NCBI GenBank assembly: GCA_949152475.1
Contig: OX424568.1
Coordinates: 23,349,667-23,413,666, forward strand
Source of the DNA: Terebella lapidaria
Taxonomy: Eukaryota; Annelida; Polychaeta; Terebellida; Terebellidae
Reading direction: 5' to 3'
DNA length: 64,000 nucleotides
In this document: one piece after another, positions 23,347-36,264 of the stretch
Layout of the letters: each line of letters opens with the position of its first letter
Position numbering within the stretch: the first letter of the stretch is position 1
The notes under the pieces: generated by a model
The model's database searches: none
What the model saw: the letters and a program-made list of their open reading frames with translations, nothing else
Told to the model about the DNA's origin: nothing
Translations under genes and position numbers: made by a program

Positions 23347-24360
23347 TACTTGACTATCAATGATGATGGACTTGACTGTCAATGATGATGTACTTGACTG
23401 TCAATAAGGATGTACTTGACTGTCAATGATGATGTACTTAACAGTCAATGATGATGTACTTGACTGTCAATAATGATGTACTTGACTGTCAATGATGATG
23501 TACTTGACTGTCAATGATGATGGACTCGATTGTCAATAATGATGGACTTGACCATAAATGATGATTTATTTGACTGGCCATGATGATGTACTTGCCTGTC
23601 AATGATGATGTACTTGACTGTCGATGATGATGTACTAGACTGTCAATGATGATGTACTTGACTGTCAATGATGATGTACCTCACTGTCATTGATGATGTA
23701 CTTGACTGCCAATGATGATGTACTTGACTGCCAATGATGATGTACTTGACCGTCAATGATGATGTACTTGACCGTCAATGATGATGTACTTGACCGTCAA
23801 TAATGATGTCCTTGACTGTCAATGATGATGTACTCGATTGTCAATAATGATGGACTTGACCGCAAATGATGATTTATTTGACTGGCCATGATGACGTACT
23901 TGCCTGTCAATGACGATGTACTTGACTGTCAATGATGATGTATTTGACTGCCAATAATGATGTACTTGACTGTCAATGATGATGGACTTGACTGTCAATG
24001 ATGATGTACTTGACTGTCAATAATGATGTACTTGACTGTCAATGATGATGTACTTGACTGTCAATGATGATGGACTTGACTGTCAATGATGATGTACTTG
24101 ACTGTCAATGATGATGGACTTGACTGTCAATGATGATGTACTTGACTGTCAATGATGATGTACTTGACTGTCAATGATGATGTACTTGACTGTCAATGAT
24201 GGTGTTCTTGACTGTCAATGATGATGTACTTGACTGTCTATGATGATGTACTTGACTGCCAATGATGATGTACTTGACTGCCAATGATGATATACTTGAC
24301 TGTCAATGATGATGGAATTGACTGTCAATGATGATGGAATTGACTGCCAATGATGATATA
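23347..24360 (+). repeat. 22-bp minisatellite, unit 2
   Basis: Copy of the 19412-20424 array with the same order of variant units and a few base changes. The conserved unit order shows that the array was duplicated whole rather than arising independently. Confidence 0.95.
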
Positions 24361-24391
24361 CGGCACATCACAGCTTCAAAGATGTTGTATG

Positions 24392-25702
24392 GTGAATAAA
24401 GAACTGACAGCGGTCTCAAACTGGCTAAAATTGAATTAATTATCTCTAAACACTATGAAAACAAATTACATGATCTTCTCTTCAAATTCTAATCAGAAAT
24501 TACTGGTTGAAAGAAATATTTTTATAGACAACACCCCCATTCACTGTGTCAATGTCGACAATAAACCTGAAGGTAAATTCCTAGGATTAATACTTGATCC
24601 CAACCTAACTTGGATTTCCCATATAAATTATGTAAATAACGAAATCTCCAAAACCATTTATTTCTTGAACGAAGTCAACCATAGCCTCCCGCAAGTTTGT
24701 ATTCAAACTCTGTATTTGTCTCTCGTGCAGAGCCATATCTTATACGGGATATTGGCCTGGGGTAACAGCAAATCATTAGACAAAATTCTAAAACTACAAA
24801 AACAATGCGTACGTATTATAAATAAAGTTCATTATCGATCTCACACTGACCATATTTTCCAACAACACCATATTCTCAAAGTACACGATCTCTACCGTAT
24901 TCAAGCTTCCCTACTTGCTTATGATTATGTAAACGGACGACTACCGACATCTTTCACAAAATTCGACCCAAATCCGAAAACTAACGACATTAAAACCAGG
25001 CAACAAATGTCTCTTTTTTTACCAAAGCCCAGAACTATTTTTTCAATCAGCTCCCCTTACTACAAGATCGCCAATATTTGGAACGAACTCCCGCATCGGT
25101 TCAAGAATAATACGCATCGTAACATATTTAAGCGAGATTTTAAAGTGGACACTTTGAACAAAAATGATAGTTCTGTAAAATGCTCAAATCCGAGATGTAA
25201 AGATTGTTGTCAATCCTGAATATAATACCATATACAGTAAAGCTCTCATGATTGTCATTGCCATTATAACAAGCGAGTACTCTACCGCATCCCGGTCTTG
25301 CGGGTGGAAACACATGGACACACATGTAAATTATAGACGTGATACATACAAGTATATCAGAGGTATAAGTCTCCATGTGTTTTCACCAAATACTGCCTTG
25401 ATCATGCCTCTCCGGTCCATAGCTGGCGTCCGCGTCTCTTCGGGGTATCGCTGGGCTGCGTAGGGTCAGTCACGGGGTCGCGCTCGGTGACTCACACACA
25501 TGGAGTACAAATCGTTCATTTATTTTTTTTCTATCCTTCACGAATTATATTCTTGTTGCTTTTATTATTTTCCGAAGGGCAGTACGGGAAGACGGCCCAT
25601 GGTTACGTTCTGTCATCAACAGCATATATGTTTGAAAAATAGTCTGTAAATATTATATGTGTGCTGTTGAAATAAACATTATCATTATCATTATCATTAC
25701 CT
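24392..25702 (+). pseudogene. LINE reverse transcriptase 3' fragment (unit 2)
   Basis: Same fragment as at 20457, with the same in-frame stop (24437-24439) but without the 35-bp duplication. From Met 24455 it therefore stays open to 25219 (254 aa). The C-terminus carries CSNPRCKDCCQS, a small cysteine cluster. It ends with a longer ATCATT tail (to about 25702). The open frame lacks the catalytic core and is not expected to be functional. Confidence 0.88.
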
Positions 25703-25754
25703 AACCTATCTTACGTGTGTGTTATTGTTAGCAACTTTCCTACAGATAATTATC

Positions 25755-25856
25755 ATGGCTGGTGACTGTGGGTACTGCAGTTTCTCATCAGAGCAAACGG
25801 ATGACATTGTACAACACTGCATTAAGTCCCATGCTGGTCCCAATACTGATCAGTGA
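25755..25856 (+). CDS. 33-aa C2H2 zinc-finger-like ORF or exon (unit 2)
   Basis: Identical twin of 21849-21950 in the second tandem unit, with the same acceptor just upstream. Identity says little about selection because the whole unit is recent. Confidence 0.35.
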   Translation: MAGDCGYCSFSSEQTDDIVQHCIKSHAGPNTDQ

Positions 25857-26414
25857 GGTCATGGTGAGCACTGATATATTCAGTTTGTGTATAATGTAAT
25901 ACATTTTATACCGTTCCAGTTGTTAGATATAATAAATCTTTCGCTGTAAATTTAGTGGAAAGAGAGCTTCGGGGACAATTTTACATCTAGTGGTACTTAC
26001 ATTGCCAATTGATGTGATCCAGCCAGGAATATTGCAACCTATATGCTTGTACTGGAAAAGTACAATGCACAATCCATGAATCTGACCTTTGTATGTGTTT
26101 ATATTGATGTGTACAAAGTTACTTTAGTGGGAAGATATATTTTAGGGGCAATTTTACATCTAGTGTTACTTGAATACTGAGGCGCCTGTTACGTGAATAT
26201 TTCAGCGCCTGTTACGTGAATCCTGCAGCACATATCTCGTGTGTGCTACGATAAACAATTGCTTGAAAAACACAAACAAACGAGTGTCACCTCCCATTAA
26301 CTGATGAATTTGTTCAACTGTGAACCAATCAACCATGTACAATAGCAGTGGGCAAAAGCTCCATTATATGGTGATTACATGTAGACAAAGGGGCTATCGG
26401 ACGGTAATTGAGGA

Positions 26415-27241
26415 ATAATCTCACTTCATGTGGTTATAGTTAATAATAACGAAGGTGTCAACAACAAATAAACTACCACCCAAGAGAATATAATTATGTT
26501 AGTCTATCTGCTAAGTCGCTTTGCTGGAAACCTCGTTTGGGATGTGTTTCCAACCAAAAATACCCACCTACTATCAATTTTCTCAGCTAATGTTGTTGTC
26601 TTTTGCAGGCTTCCTGTATCTCCGCTACAGGAATTCTGTGCGCACGTTGACGACTGGTGTAGGGCCTCAGGAATATGTGCATCTGATATCATGATATAGC
26701 CTAGCATATGCCTACTTGGCAAATTGAAAGACGAAAGAACCAAATGCGGCCTTCCCCCCTCCCTCCCCCTCATACTCTCCCAGACGCTTCCTAGAAGCTA
26801 CATGTACTGAATTGAGAACATTATTTAGCTAGGGATTTTGAACACTCGTACACTCGTACTCTGAATGTACGAGTGTGCTTTGTCCAGCTAATTTACACGC
26901 CCAATTTACCAAAAATGAATTTAGTGTCTTACTGCATATGTACATGAATTTGATAAATTCATTTAATGTCATAAATATATCATGATAACATTGGACATAG
27001 TTGCAGTCACGTGTATTATTAACTGTTGCTTTTGGCAGATAAGAAGGGCATTCAAATTACATTATATAAATTACCCTGTACAATGAATTAATATAATTGG
27101 ACATGACAATTATAAACAATGGCAATTCTAAGTCATGTGCAATAGGACTCCCGCCAAGGAGAAGTCATTTGTACGAACTGATCCCACATCTCGATTTCGC
27201 CTTGGGACAGTGATATACCTTTTCATAGGAATATCGGCGAT
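26415..27241. other. Mostly unique DNA; dispersed repeat at 26560-26665
   Basis: The repeat also found at 14092-14175 lies here. The open frame 26496-26699 crosses it and has no domain. The right part is the upstream region of the WSC/EGF gene; no clear TATA box. A small hairpin (ACACTCGTAC/GTACGAGTGT) is near 26850-26880. Confidence 0.5.
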
Positions 27242-30200
27242 ATGTTGTTTGTAAAGCATGTTGGATATTTCTTAGTCTATGGAGCATTATTCGCCACCTG
27301 TGTGACGTCACAAGGTAATGTCTTTTACTATGTGTACAATTGACAAACGATACCCCCAAACTTATCCTAATCAGCCTGCTGGGTGTGTTTTGGTAAGTTA
27401 GTGTACTTGACAATTTTTCTCGACGTAAATGATTACAGTGAAATTGTGAACTTTTTCTATCACAGATACCACGTATGTTTATACCGGATGTGCGTCAGCG
27501 AGTGGTATTCGCCCTGAAAAACCGCTTGAGGACATCAGGAAAAACAACGACACGGTTTCAAAATGTCAGTCGCGTTGTCGTAGCAAATCTGACTCTGAAA
27601 AATTTGGCGTCAAAAGGGTATGTAATATCTTTATTGATGACAGACTGAACGTTGCGATCGTATTGGTACACATCATATTGGGGAAAAAAAACCGATGGCT
27701 AGAAAGGTTATTGGGGAAATGTACCGCACTAAGCCACAAGTAAAATGTGTCCACATGAAAATAGCATTGATGATCCTTCGAAGTCATTGAAGTTCAACGG
27801 AAATCACAATTACACATCTATTTTTGGCAAAGTTATTGACCATATTTTGGAAAAATCGTAGTCCAAAAATTGTCGTCTTTTTAGAAAGAGGCGTTCTGCC
27901 ACTTCAACCTTTCAAACTTGGCGAAAGTTGGCCCGATTGACTGCTGACCAAGCGGATAAGTTGCAGTGGACTGACATAGCAAAGAAACTGGAGTGAACTC
28001 ACAATCAGAGCCACAGTTGGCGAACACAAGGGCCACAAAGCTGACAGGAAGCCCAAGAATGCTTGCTGACCATTTCAAAAGCTATATCAGGCTGTCCCAT
28101 TCCTGGGTTCTACAACACTTCGAGATAGAGCTGAAATATTGGCACATTCAAATCCGAAGACATACATGGCGAATTTACAGGAGACCTTGAATTTGATATT
28201 CAATGACATTGAAAGGTCAAAATGGCAATTTTGGTGAAATAATAAGTTGCGATTTAACAGCAATCATTTCTTTGGGAACCTTTCTTAGCCCTTTCGCTAA
28301 TTCTCTCTTTTCTGAAAAGTTCTGATTTCAGGATGGGTACACAAAAAGAACTAGTGTTCCAGTACGCAGAACTGCCACATAAATACACTGAAGATTCTGA
28401 ATATCCTAAAGGTCTCCAACATGTGTATTTTCTAATATATCTGTGGGTCCTTCTAACATATGTATACTGGCATGGGCCAGTTTTACCTGGCTTTCCGGTC
28501 AGTAATGTCCAGAGGAAAATCGAGACCGGGAATGATCACATGAGAAATCCTGAGAGTCGGGCTCTAATAAATAGTCATGCTGACATGTCATGTCCCCATA
28601 TCCAGCCCTGATCTGTCGTCGTAACTACAGGAGGTTGGGTCCTTAGCTCATGCTGAAGATATGCGACAATAGTTATATATTAAAGAGCCACACTCTTTAA
28701 TATATATTTAATATGATGTGCTTTTTGTCACATCATTTCAGGTTAATATATGACCTCATTTCACTGCCATACAGGATCACTTGACCTCGAACTACGTGTG
28801 GTGCTACTGCGGAAGTCAGATATCTGAACTCAACTCGACAGCACCTAACATATCATGCCAGTTCACATGTGCTGACCATTCTTGTGGAGGCCCAGCGTTC
28901 ATCAGTCTATACAAAGGTAAACCGTCAAATCAGGTCGTTGCGATCGAAGACAAAATAACTGTCCATTTGTTATTCTTTGAACGAGCGTCACGGTGACAGC
29001 GCATAATGGATCCAACTCAGGTTCACTTGTTATGATGCAGGTATTACGCATTCTCCACATTGATAACAGGATGGGCAGAGAAATTTTAGTTTTCTTTACT
29101 AAAAAGGTCAATATAATTGGCACTGATGTTCCAATGTTCACCATAGTGTATATTCCATTTATTTGATAATACATGCGAGGACATACATCGAGAATGTGAA
29201 ATGCAAGCACTCATGTGCAAAATCCAGTATTTTCCATGTTCTGATGGTAGTTTTATTGAAAGAAAAGGTTGGAACGGATCATCACTAATGAAGGTTAGAA
29301 CGAATAATGCACGTCAGCATCAAATATGACGGAACCGGGCAGTTGAATTCCAGTAATACAACTGAGAATATTCAAGAAGCAACTACAACATAAACATTCG
29401 TTTCCAATGCAGTAGCTCAGACACAAAACGTATCGACAAGTGCTCTGACGCAACACCTTGTCGCGTTGGGTGAGTTACGTGCGAGCAACAAAGACTAATA
29501 CCGGAGAGCTACTCGGCTAAGACTGCCGAAGCTTGAGCAGGGTGAAAACAAAAGAAGACAAAATCGACCGCGGGCGATCGGGATAAGTGGTCTGGTACAT
29601 ATACTTCCTTAATGATCCATTCCTCAAAATTCTATCAATCCAGTCAGGGCTGTCAGAAAATAAAATTAGGAGGTTATGAAATCTCAGATCACATACATGT
29701 CTCAGGAGAAAAGTTGGTCAAGCAGCGGTCCACTGAAACACCGATCTATAAACCTGCACGACCGTGCCAGCTCCATACTAGATATTCGGCCGCTTATCAG
29801 TCTATTTTAGCGAGCGCACTCGAGCTGCCCGAAGGGCAACTCGCGAGGCGAGCTCAATGGTTACACGTATATGTGTGACAAACATAGGATTTTTAACAAT
29901 CTAATGTAATCAATATCCATTTTTAACAATCTAATGTAATCAAGGTGCATGAAACTTCAAAATGCGTTACCAAACATAAACAACTCATATCTGTCTGTTT
30001 GTCACGGCTTGGTATCGCAGCATGTATCAAGCTCATCTGTGATTGGATGAAAATAAAATGAATAATAGCATCGTGATTCACAAGAGGGCGCGTCAATCCT
30101 CATTTGTAATCAGCAGATGGCGTCATGAGTGACCACGCCCACTTTTACGTCATAAACGATGCTTGACCAATAGGCGATTTATTGACAAAATGTGAATAAA

Positions 30201-33200
30201 CTAAGTACACGTGTTTCTCATACACGTGCGATGGGCTAACTCGGGCTGACAAATCCTTGTTTACTTCCATTATCACTGATTATGAGCAAAATGTGGTATA
30301 GATCTACGTGCAGGTTATTCTTAAAGCAGCTGCCTTCGAAACAAGTCAATATTTTTTTTTCAAAACTGTATTTCATACTAAACATGCTGAACTAACTGAA
30401 TGAAAGATACTCACATCAAATGTAATGAAAATAACCAGTCCTCAGGGAAATTTTGCTCATTTGAACAGGCGGTTCTAGCATAAATACAGGAGCTGTATCC
30501 ATCACACGCAGATGTGAATAGAAGTGCCAGATATACTGACAATTCCACGCACATCATGGTATATCATTGATTATTTTCTCACAACTACACTATATATGCA
30601 CATACGAACTGGAAAATGTACTCGATGTGGACTTTTAAGCGCGATTTGAGCATTTGTTTACATCCGGGTTTGATGGATACACTTAGTTTATTTATTTACA
30701 AAACCGGTACAAAATGGGCACTAAAACGGATGAAAAGACAACTCGGACGGACTGTAATCGTCAAAATCATTGAGCACACCTTTTGTTATATTGCATTAGA
30801 TGTGTTTAACGAAAAATCGGTTTTGAAAAAATATTGCATACATTCGAAGGCAGCAGCTTTAACATACATTGCCAAAATTACTTCGAGTTTTGGGGCGTTC
30901 ACTGATAAAGACTGAAACATGGTAAAGAAATCCGATTATGAAGTACATCCAATAATTTGTCCAATATTTATGAGCTTTGAATTTTAATGTAAAAAATCCA
31001 TGACCCTTACTATCATCGGGGCCATACAGCAGGCAATTTATGGTCTGAGATGAAATCGACTTCATTTGATGACTGCTGTGCTGAACTTCATCTGCCATAT
31101 GTCTATGATTGCATGTATTTTTTTGGTATCCCAACAGCCGAAATGTGTACTCTTTACTGTTCCTTCATTTCAAATATGATGAATCATTGTACAGTTTACT
31201 TTACATGAAAATATGCTACGTACAGTATTGAATGTGAATATGCCTGCTACTGCTAAGAGTAGGACTGCATAACATACATACGTATATCAATAGTAAAGAG
31301 TCAATTTGATATTGTGGTGTCAGGTTATGAGAAATTGGCCCCAAATTATATTCTGGAGTCGTTGACGGGGTCACAAGTTCATGTGAGATTGTGTCTGAGA
31401 TTTTTCAGAAAGTATCCTAAACATTTTTTGAACAATATTCTGGTGTCATTGTCATCAAAGTGATATTGGCAGCAAGTTATGGATTTTTCCATACCTTTCT
31501 GATCGAACGAAGAAAACATAACAGTTGTATATCTGCACTCGTATGCCCAAACAGACGTCCCTTTCTAGTTGATTTCGTTGCGAGTTTCTGGTGGAGATAT
31601 TTTGAGTTTGTTTACAGTACCGCCATTCTCGGTGCTTTGTATCCCTTGATGCAGTGCGATTCCAGCTTACTCGTATATGTTCGAACCAATCGAGGCTGAA
31701 ATAGATCAACTCAGAGGTAACTCTGAGAGGCGCACCAAACAAAAGAAAAGCGACTGCTAGTACTGTCGTATGCTTGATTTATCCATCTGATCAAGCATAG
31801 TTTGTTTTGTAACCTATTTTTCTGAGACCACAGGCATATATGTAATTGATTTGGAAAAAACAAATTTCCTGCCAATATCACTTTAAGATTATTATCGCCT
31901 GTTTGCTCACATTCACATGATTAACTAACTTGATGCTAACTTGATATATCATAATGACATTTTCCTATGTAAGCGATGTATTGAATATTCATGTATAGTC
32001 AATACAGCCCGTGCACAGTAAGCTGACAGATATACCCCAATAGTTTCCTATAGCGTCTGACATGAACGACTATTCATTACTGACAAGTCGGTTCACCAGT
32101 TCATTTGAAGAAAGTGTGTTACGAGCAAAGGTCTATCAACTGATCAGAGATATTGATGTGGCAAAAGTGACCAGTGCTCATACAGTCAATGAAAGAATCA
32201 AATTATGGCAAACATATTTTTTTTATGATTCTGCAGACACAAGGACGAATCGGGGTAAGTTTATACGGAAACATAAAATTCCAATTTCACACCATGTCAG
32301 CAGCTCCTGACACATTTCAATGAGTGTACGAGCACTGGTCACCATATTCTTTGATAATATTTTGCAGGTCATTGCTTTACAGCGTACATATTTCTGCGCT
32401 CGCATCTAGAATTCACCTATTCATATTATATATTGTGTATAGTATAACCCAACATACTGACTACAAATTCAGGCAGATTTGCTTATCTAAAACTGTAATA
32501 GATTTGGTTAACTTTACATTACAACTACGGGACGCTTTAGGTGATTTATGGTGACAGAATCCTGTCGCCAATGGACTGAGTGAGACGCAACCCAAAATTT
32601 GACGCTCATGTGCACTCGTAACCATAAATGTCTGGAGGTATGCCTATTACTTTGAAACAATACTTGAATCATTCGGACACCCTCTGGTAATATATGTTTA
32701 GCCAGTTTTGTAACATGTACACAAAAATACCACGATTTCGACAGCACACCAATTTCCGCCAATCCAAATAGGACCTCAGTTCAATGCGTGAAACCTGCGT
32801 TTCAACACGTGACCTGAGTTGGATTTGTTACGCCCTGTCACCATGAGTGTGAATCATTGTGAATTCAATACGACCAGATCTATTAGAGTTTTGACATTTT
32901 TTAAACATTGACACACCACACCACAAATGTTCCATGACGTCATACGTCAGCGGCTACTTTTTTGTGCCCCTCTTACTAACCGCATAAGCGGCCTCCTCTT
33001 CCGAAGTTATCAATAACACATTTTCGTATTCAGACAAAGACGAATGTCTTGAGGTTGAGAACGTCTGTGAAATGACGGCGAACTGCATGAACACAGTCGG
33101 CGGGTACAGCTGTAAGGCGTGTGCAGCTGGCTTCACACCGAGTCAAACAGGCGGGACCAGTTGTGTCGGTGCGTATGAACTGGACGGTATTCGCAGTTGC

Positions 33201-35534
33201 AGATTCGAATGATTATCGGGCTAGAAATCTATAGTTAAAATAGTGTTGCTGTTTGTTGTTTTTATGTTGTTGTTGTTTATATTGTCCATGTTTTTGTTTA
33301 TGTTTGTGTTGTTGTTTATGTTTATGTTGTTATTGTTTATGTTGTTATTGTTTATGTTGTTGTTGTTATTGTTGTTGTAGATGTGGACGAGTGTTCTATA
33401 AATGGAACATGTGGGGAAGGCGATTGCACCAATACATTCGGATCGTACGAGTGTCAGTGTCAAGCTGGATACCAACTTGATGGTGACCAGCTGCCCTGTC
33501 TCGGTCAGTCAAACAGCTCCAGCTCTCCAACAGAATACTTGTCATGCGAGAGCACACACAAATTCACAAATGTGTATGTTTGAATCATGTCTATATTTAA
33601 GAATTCGCGTTCTGACTTTATTTGCCCCCGTTGCAGACATTGACGAATGCATGACTGGAGAGGCGGAGTGTGACCACGACTGTCAGAACACTGCCGGTAG
33701 TTACAGCTGCTCTTGCCGGGCCGGCTTCCAGCTCCAAGACACGACTGTCTGTACAGGTCAGTTACTGGCACACTGAGGCGGAAACAGGACTTGCCGGGAG
33801 AGGCTGAAGATTCAGATTCGAATAGAGCGAGCACATGTATATGGACCGGGCCTCTGGGGACCACAGAGTTTTTTAACCCTCGCCCCCGATAGATGCAGAA
33901 GTGAGAATCATATTTGCTTTTTGACCGATAGTAGTACGACCAAACGACCTAATTCTCGCCCAAGGTCGAAAATGTAAAGGTCATCAGCTGTAATGACAGG
34001 CTTCTGATATTGCAAGTAGCGTAATTCCAAAACAAGTGACGTCAATCGAACGAATATTGAACATTGAGTATACAGCATAAGTTTGAGAAAGCTTGTGAAG
34101 GTCGAAATTGAAAAATCGCAATAACTCTACTTTAATGAAAGATTTCTTCATTTTTCTATGCCTGATTTCCCACCATTTGATCGATCTATGATCGGTGGCT
34201 GTACGACCGAAATTCCTCATCATCGCCCAATTTTCAATTTCAAGAGTCAACAACTAGTGACTAAATCAGTGGGGCGTGGGTCATCAATCTCTGATTGTCT
34301 CGTTTATGTTTTGCGATAGCTTCTTGACCTCTCCCGAGTCTCACCTCAATTGAACTTCATCAAACGCTCCCACTTTATACAATTACATCGAAACACAAAA
34401 CGGTATACCTTTTAGTTATCATTCAAAACCTCTCCTAGACATTGACGAATGCATGCGTGGGGACGCTGGGTGTGACGTCAGCTGCAACAATACCCCCGGG
34501 GGCTACACATGCGTTTGTCAGGGAGGACTCACTTCCGCCAATGCCAGCTGCCAAACTACAGGTGAAAGCCTTTACATATTTTGACATCGCGCTCTTGCTC
34601 GCTGGGTTTTTCTACCGAAACATACGCTCGTATTACCCTCGCAGGATTCTGGGGGTAGCACTGAAAAGTATTTCATAGTCGTCGATGCTACATTCCAAAC
34701 GAATTGTGAACAAAACAATTTCCTGCATCTGCTAGTTTTTCGATTCGCAAAGAATCTGTGTAAAAAGACATTACAAGGGGAAATGCACTGTACAGAAGCA
34801 CAGACATTCATTTTTTTGATTGGTGGTTATTCAGTCCTACGCTCCTGAAATTTCAGCAGTGATGCGCCTGATACGAAGGTCTGGTTTGAAAACAAACCCG
34901 ACCCACGCGAGGCTGTTTTGACACTGGATGAATAATTATATATAAATGTATACTGAATTCTATGGTCGCTGATAAGTGACATTGAAAACAAAAACTTATT
35001 TATTTTTCGAAGTAATCCTTGTTCATGATTGACATAATTTGTGCAGAAATAACATTATTTGTGCGAAAAAATTTTTTTTCATGTAGTAGGCCTAGAAACG
35101 TTATTCACGCAGAAATAACTTTTTTTATGCGTAAATAACTATATCTGCCCCTTGATCGTTAGTATTTCCGTGTAAATAATGTTATTAATTCCACTTTTAA
35201 AAAAGGTTTTTGTCGCATACGAAAACTTATTTCCGTATAAGAATTGTTATTTCCGTGTAAATTACGTTAATCATGTACCAGTCAGGATTACTTCGAGGAA
35301 TAAATACGTTTTCTACAATGTCATTTATCATCCACCGTACAATTCCATATATACTTCGATAATTCTAAGTAATTTAATGTGAAATTACAATGGATCACAT
35401 GTATTGGATGGCGTCAGTCATGATAATTACTTTTCGTTTCAGCGGTGGGAAGGCCGGTTTCCATGGCGACCACGAACCCGAAACCAACGTGGATCGTTGG
35501 TGTGCTACTTGCTGTGTTGGTTTTCAAGGCATAA
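27242..35534 (+). CDS. Signal peptide-WSC-4xEGF surface protein, GPI-type tail
   Basis: Eight exons join in frame: 27242-27314, 27466-27617, 28775-28916, 33034-33168, 33381-33503, 33637-33756, 34439-34561 and 35443-35534. They total 960 nt (319 aa), all with GT-AG borders. Residues 1-24 are a signal peptide ending VTSQ. Residues 25-122 are a WSC domain with its eight cysteines (C33, C58, C62, C85, C87, C103, C107, C112; CYCG and CGG motifs). Residues 123-289 are four EGF modules, one exon each with symmetric 1-1 phases. Each starts DxDEC and has six cysteines, the calcium-binding type. The tail has [12 protein letters not shown] spacer residues, then a hydrophobic end ([14 protein letters not shown]) with no cytoplasmic residues, suggesting a GPI anchor. 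WSC domains bind carbohydrates in fungi. Role here: extracellular recognition, inferred. Confidence 0.88.
27840..28315 (-). mobile_element. Decayed TTAG/TACCGG-family copy in intron 2
   Basis: The inverted-orientation body is recognisable: TTCGAGATAGAGCTGAAATA, GACCTTGAATTTGATATTCA, GAAAGGTCAAAATGGCAATT, and the terminal CTTAGCCCTTTCGCTAAT. It matches 38960-39532, but both the termini and the interior are heavily mutated, so it is older than the other copies. Confidence 0.6.
28985..32849. mobile_element. 3.9-kb TIR element in intron 3 of the WSC/EGF gene
   Basis: GTCACGGTGACAGCGCATAA, then ATCCAACTCAGGTTCAC and GCAGGTATTACGCATT (28986-29060), is matched in reverse complement at 32768-32849 (AATGCGTGAAACCTGC, GTGACCTGAGTTGGAT, CCCTGTCACCATGAG). 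It fills nearly all of the 4.1-kb intron 3. The interior has several short open frames without recognisable domains, a nested inverted repeat and a small direct repeat at 29888-29942. No transposase recognised. Confidence 0.7.
30318..30864. repeat. Inverted repeat pair inside the intron-3 element
   Basis: TTAAAGCAGCTGCCTTCGAA and the AATATTTTTTTTTCAAAACTG block (30318-30367) are matched inverted at 30821-30864 (CGGTTTTGAAAAAATATTGC, TTCGAAGGCAGCAGCTTTA). Probably a nested ~550-bp MITE. The 99-aa open frame 30616-30915 overlaps its right arm and has no domain. Confidence 0.6.
33238..33380. repeat. TTG/TTTATG microsatellite before EGF exon 2
   Basis: Imperfect TTGTTG and TTTATGTTG repeats run directly into the acceptor of the exon at 33381. 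They serve as its polypyrimidine-like tract. Poly-Asn and poly-Cys open frames here are repeat artefacts. Confidence 0.9.
34998..35304. mobile_element. ~300-bp MITE in intron 7
   Basis: The end TCGAAGTAATCCTTGTTCAT (about 35007) is matched inverted by ATGTACCAGTCAGGATTACT then TCGA (to about 35302). The inside is a series of inverted GCAGAAATAAC / GTTATTTCCGTGTAAAT motifs. Such motif-rich foldback elements are non-autonomous. Confidence 0.7.
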
Positions 35535-36264
35535 ATTCAAGCCTATGTTTATTTATACTAATACTTCATTTATCATTGTCTGCTTCCTCTTTCATACTAC
35601 ACATAAATATTATAGGCATATAAATATCTTAGATGAGTCATCTATGTAAATATTGGTATACATGTATTGTAGATATAACTAAGAAGTTATGTACAACCAA
35701 ATATTTCTGGAAATTTCATATAAACAATCAACCAATCATAATTTCATGTTATTGTGACATGTGGTAACAATCATAGACATTGGCTAAGCATTAATTATAT
35801 CATGTAGTATAGTAGTGACGTACAGTAAAATTACATTCCTATTATTCTACGGGATGTTTAGGGTATTGCATGCCAAATGTTGCCAATGAGTAGTATGTGC
35901 AATTTTCTTGTAATGAGTCGGTCACGGAATCTATATTATTGAGTTGTATTGCCTGCCGTTGTAATTGACAAACACTGTACTGTCTTGCTCTTTCAATGTC
36001 AAGGAACTAAATAAAACAATGCATGAATATCGGAAATACATTTATTATTTCATGAACTTGTGCTGGATTTACGATTGCATACATCCCTTGTATTATAATA
36101 GTTGTAACTGCATAAAATATAACTGCACTGTTATGTGTACATTGGTTCAGTTCAAGAAGTACTTCACTTGGTCAATGTTTGCCTAATAAAGGGCACAACG
36201 CTTCACGTGAAAAGTTAACAATTCATAATTTGGCTGTATTCACATCAGCTAGTGTGGAGAAATA
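35535..36264. other. No gene recognised; 3' region of WSC/EGF gene
   Basis: AT-rich. It presumably includes the 3' UTR; AATAAA-like words occur (for example 36184-36189), but the end of the transcript is not determined. Confidence 0.4.

Larger units (their letters stand above)
18574..26414 (+). repeat. Tandem duplication of a ~3.9-kb unit
   Basis: Unit 1 is 18574-22508 and unit 2 is 22509-26414. They are nearly identical: the offset is 3935 up to about 20825, then 3900, then 3906. The two shifts are a 35-bp duplication in unit 1 and a 6-bp ATCATT difference. The junction lies within TGGGCCGATAAGC, in the transposon hairpin end. Each unit holds transposon body, minisatellite, LINE fragment and a short zinc-finger-like ORF. 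The high identity implies a recent event; an assembly artefact is less likely given unit-specific differences. Confidence 0.93.

Noticed and set aside
28676..28706. ATATATTAAAGAG/CTCTTTAATATAT hairpin as a regulatory stem
   Set aside because: Short, AT-rich, and within an intron of AT-rich DNA; expected by chance.
33221..33480. Poly-Asn (minus) and poly-Cys (plus) frames
   Set aside because: Direct translation of a TTG/TTTATG microsatellite in the intron before an EGF exon.
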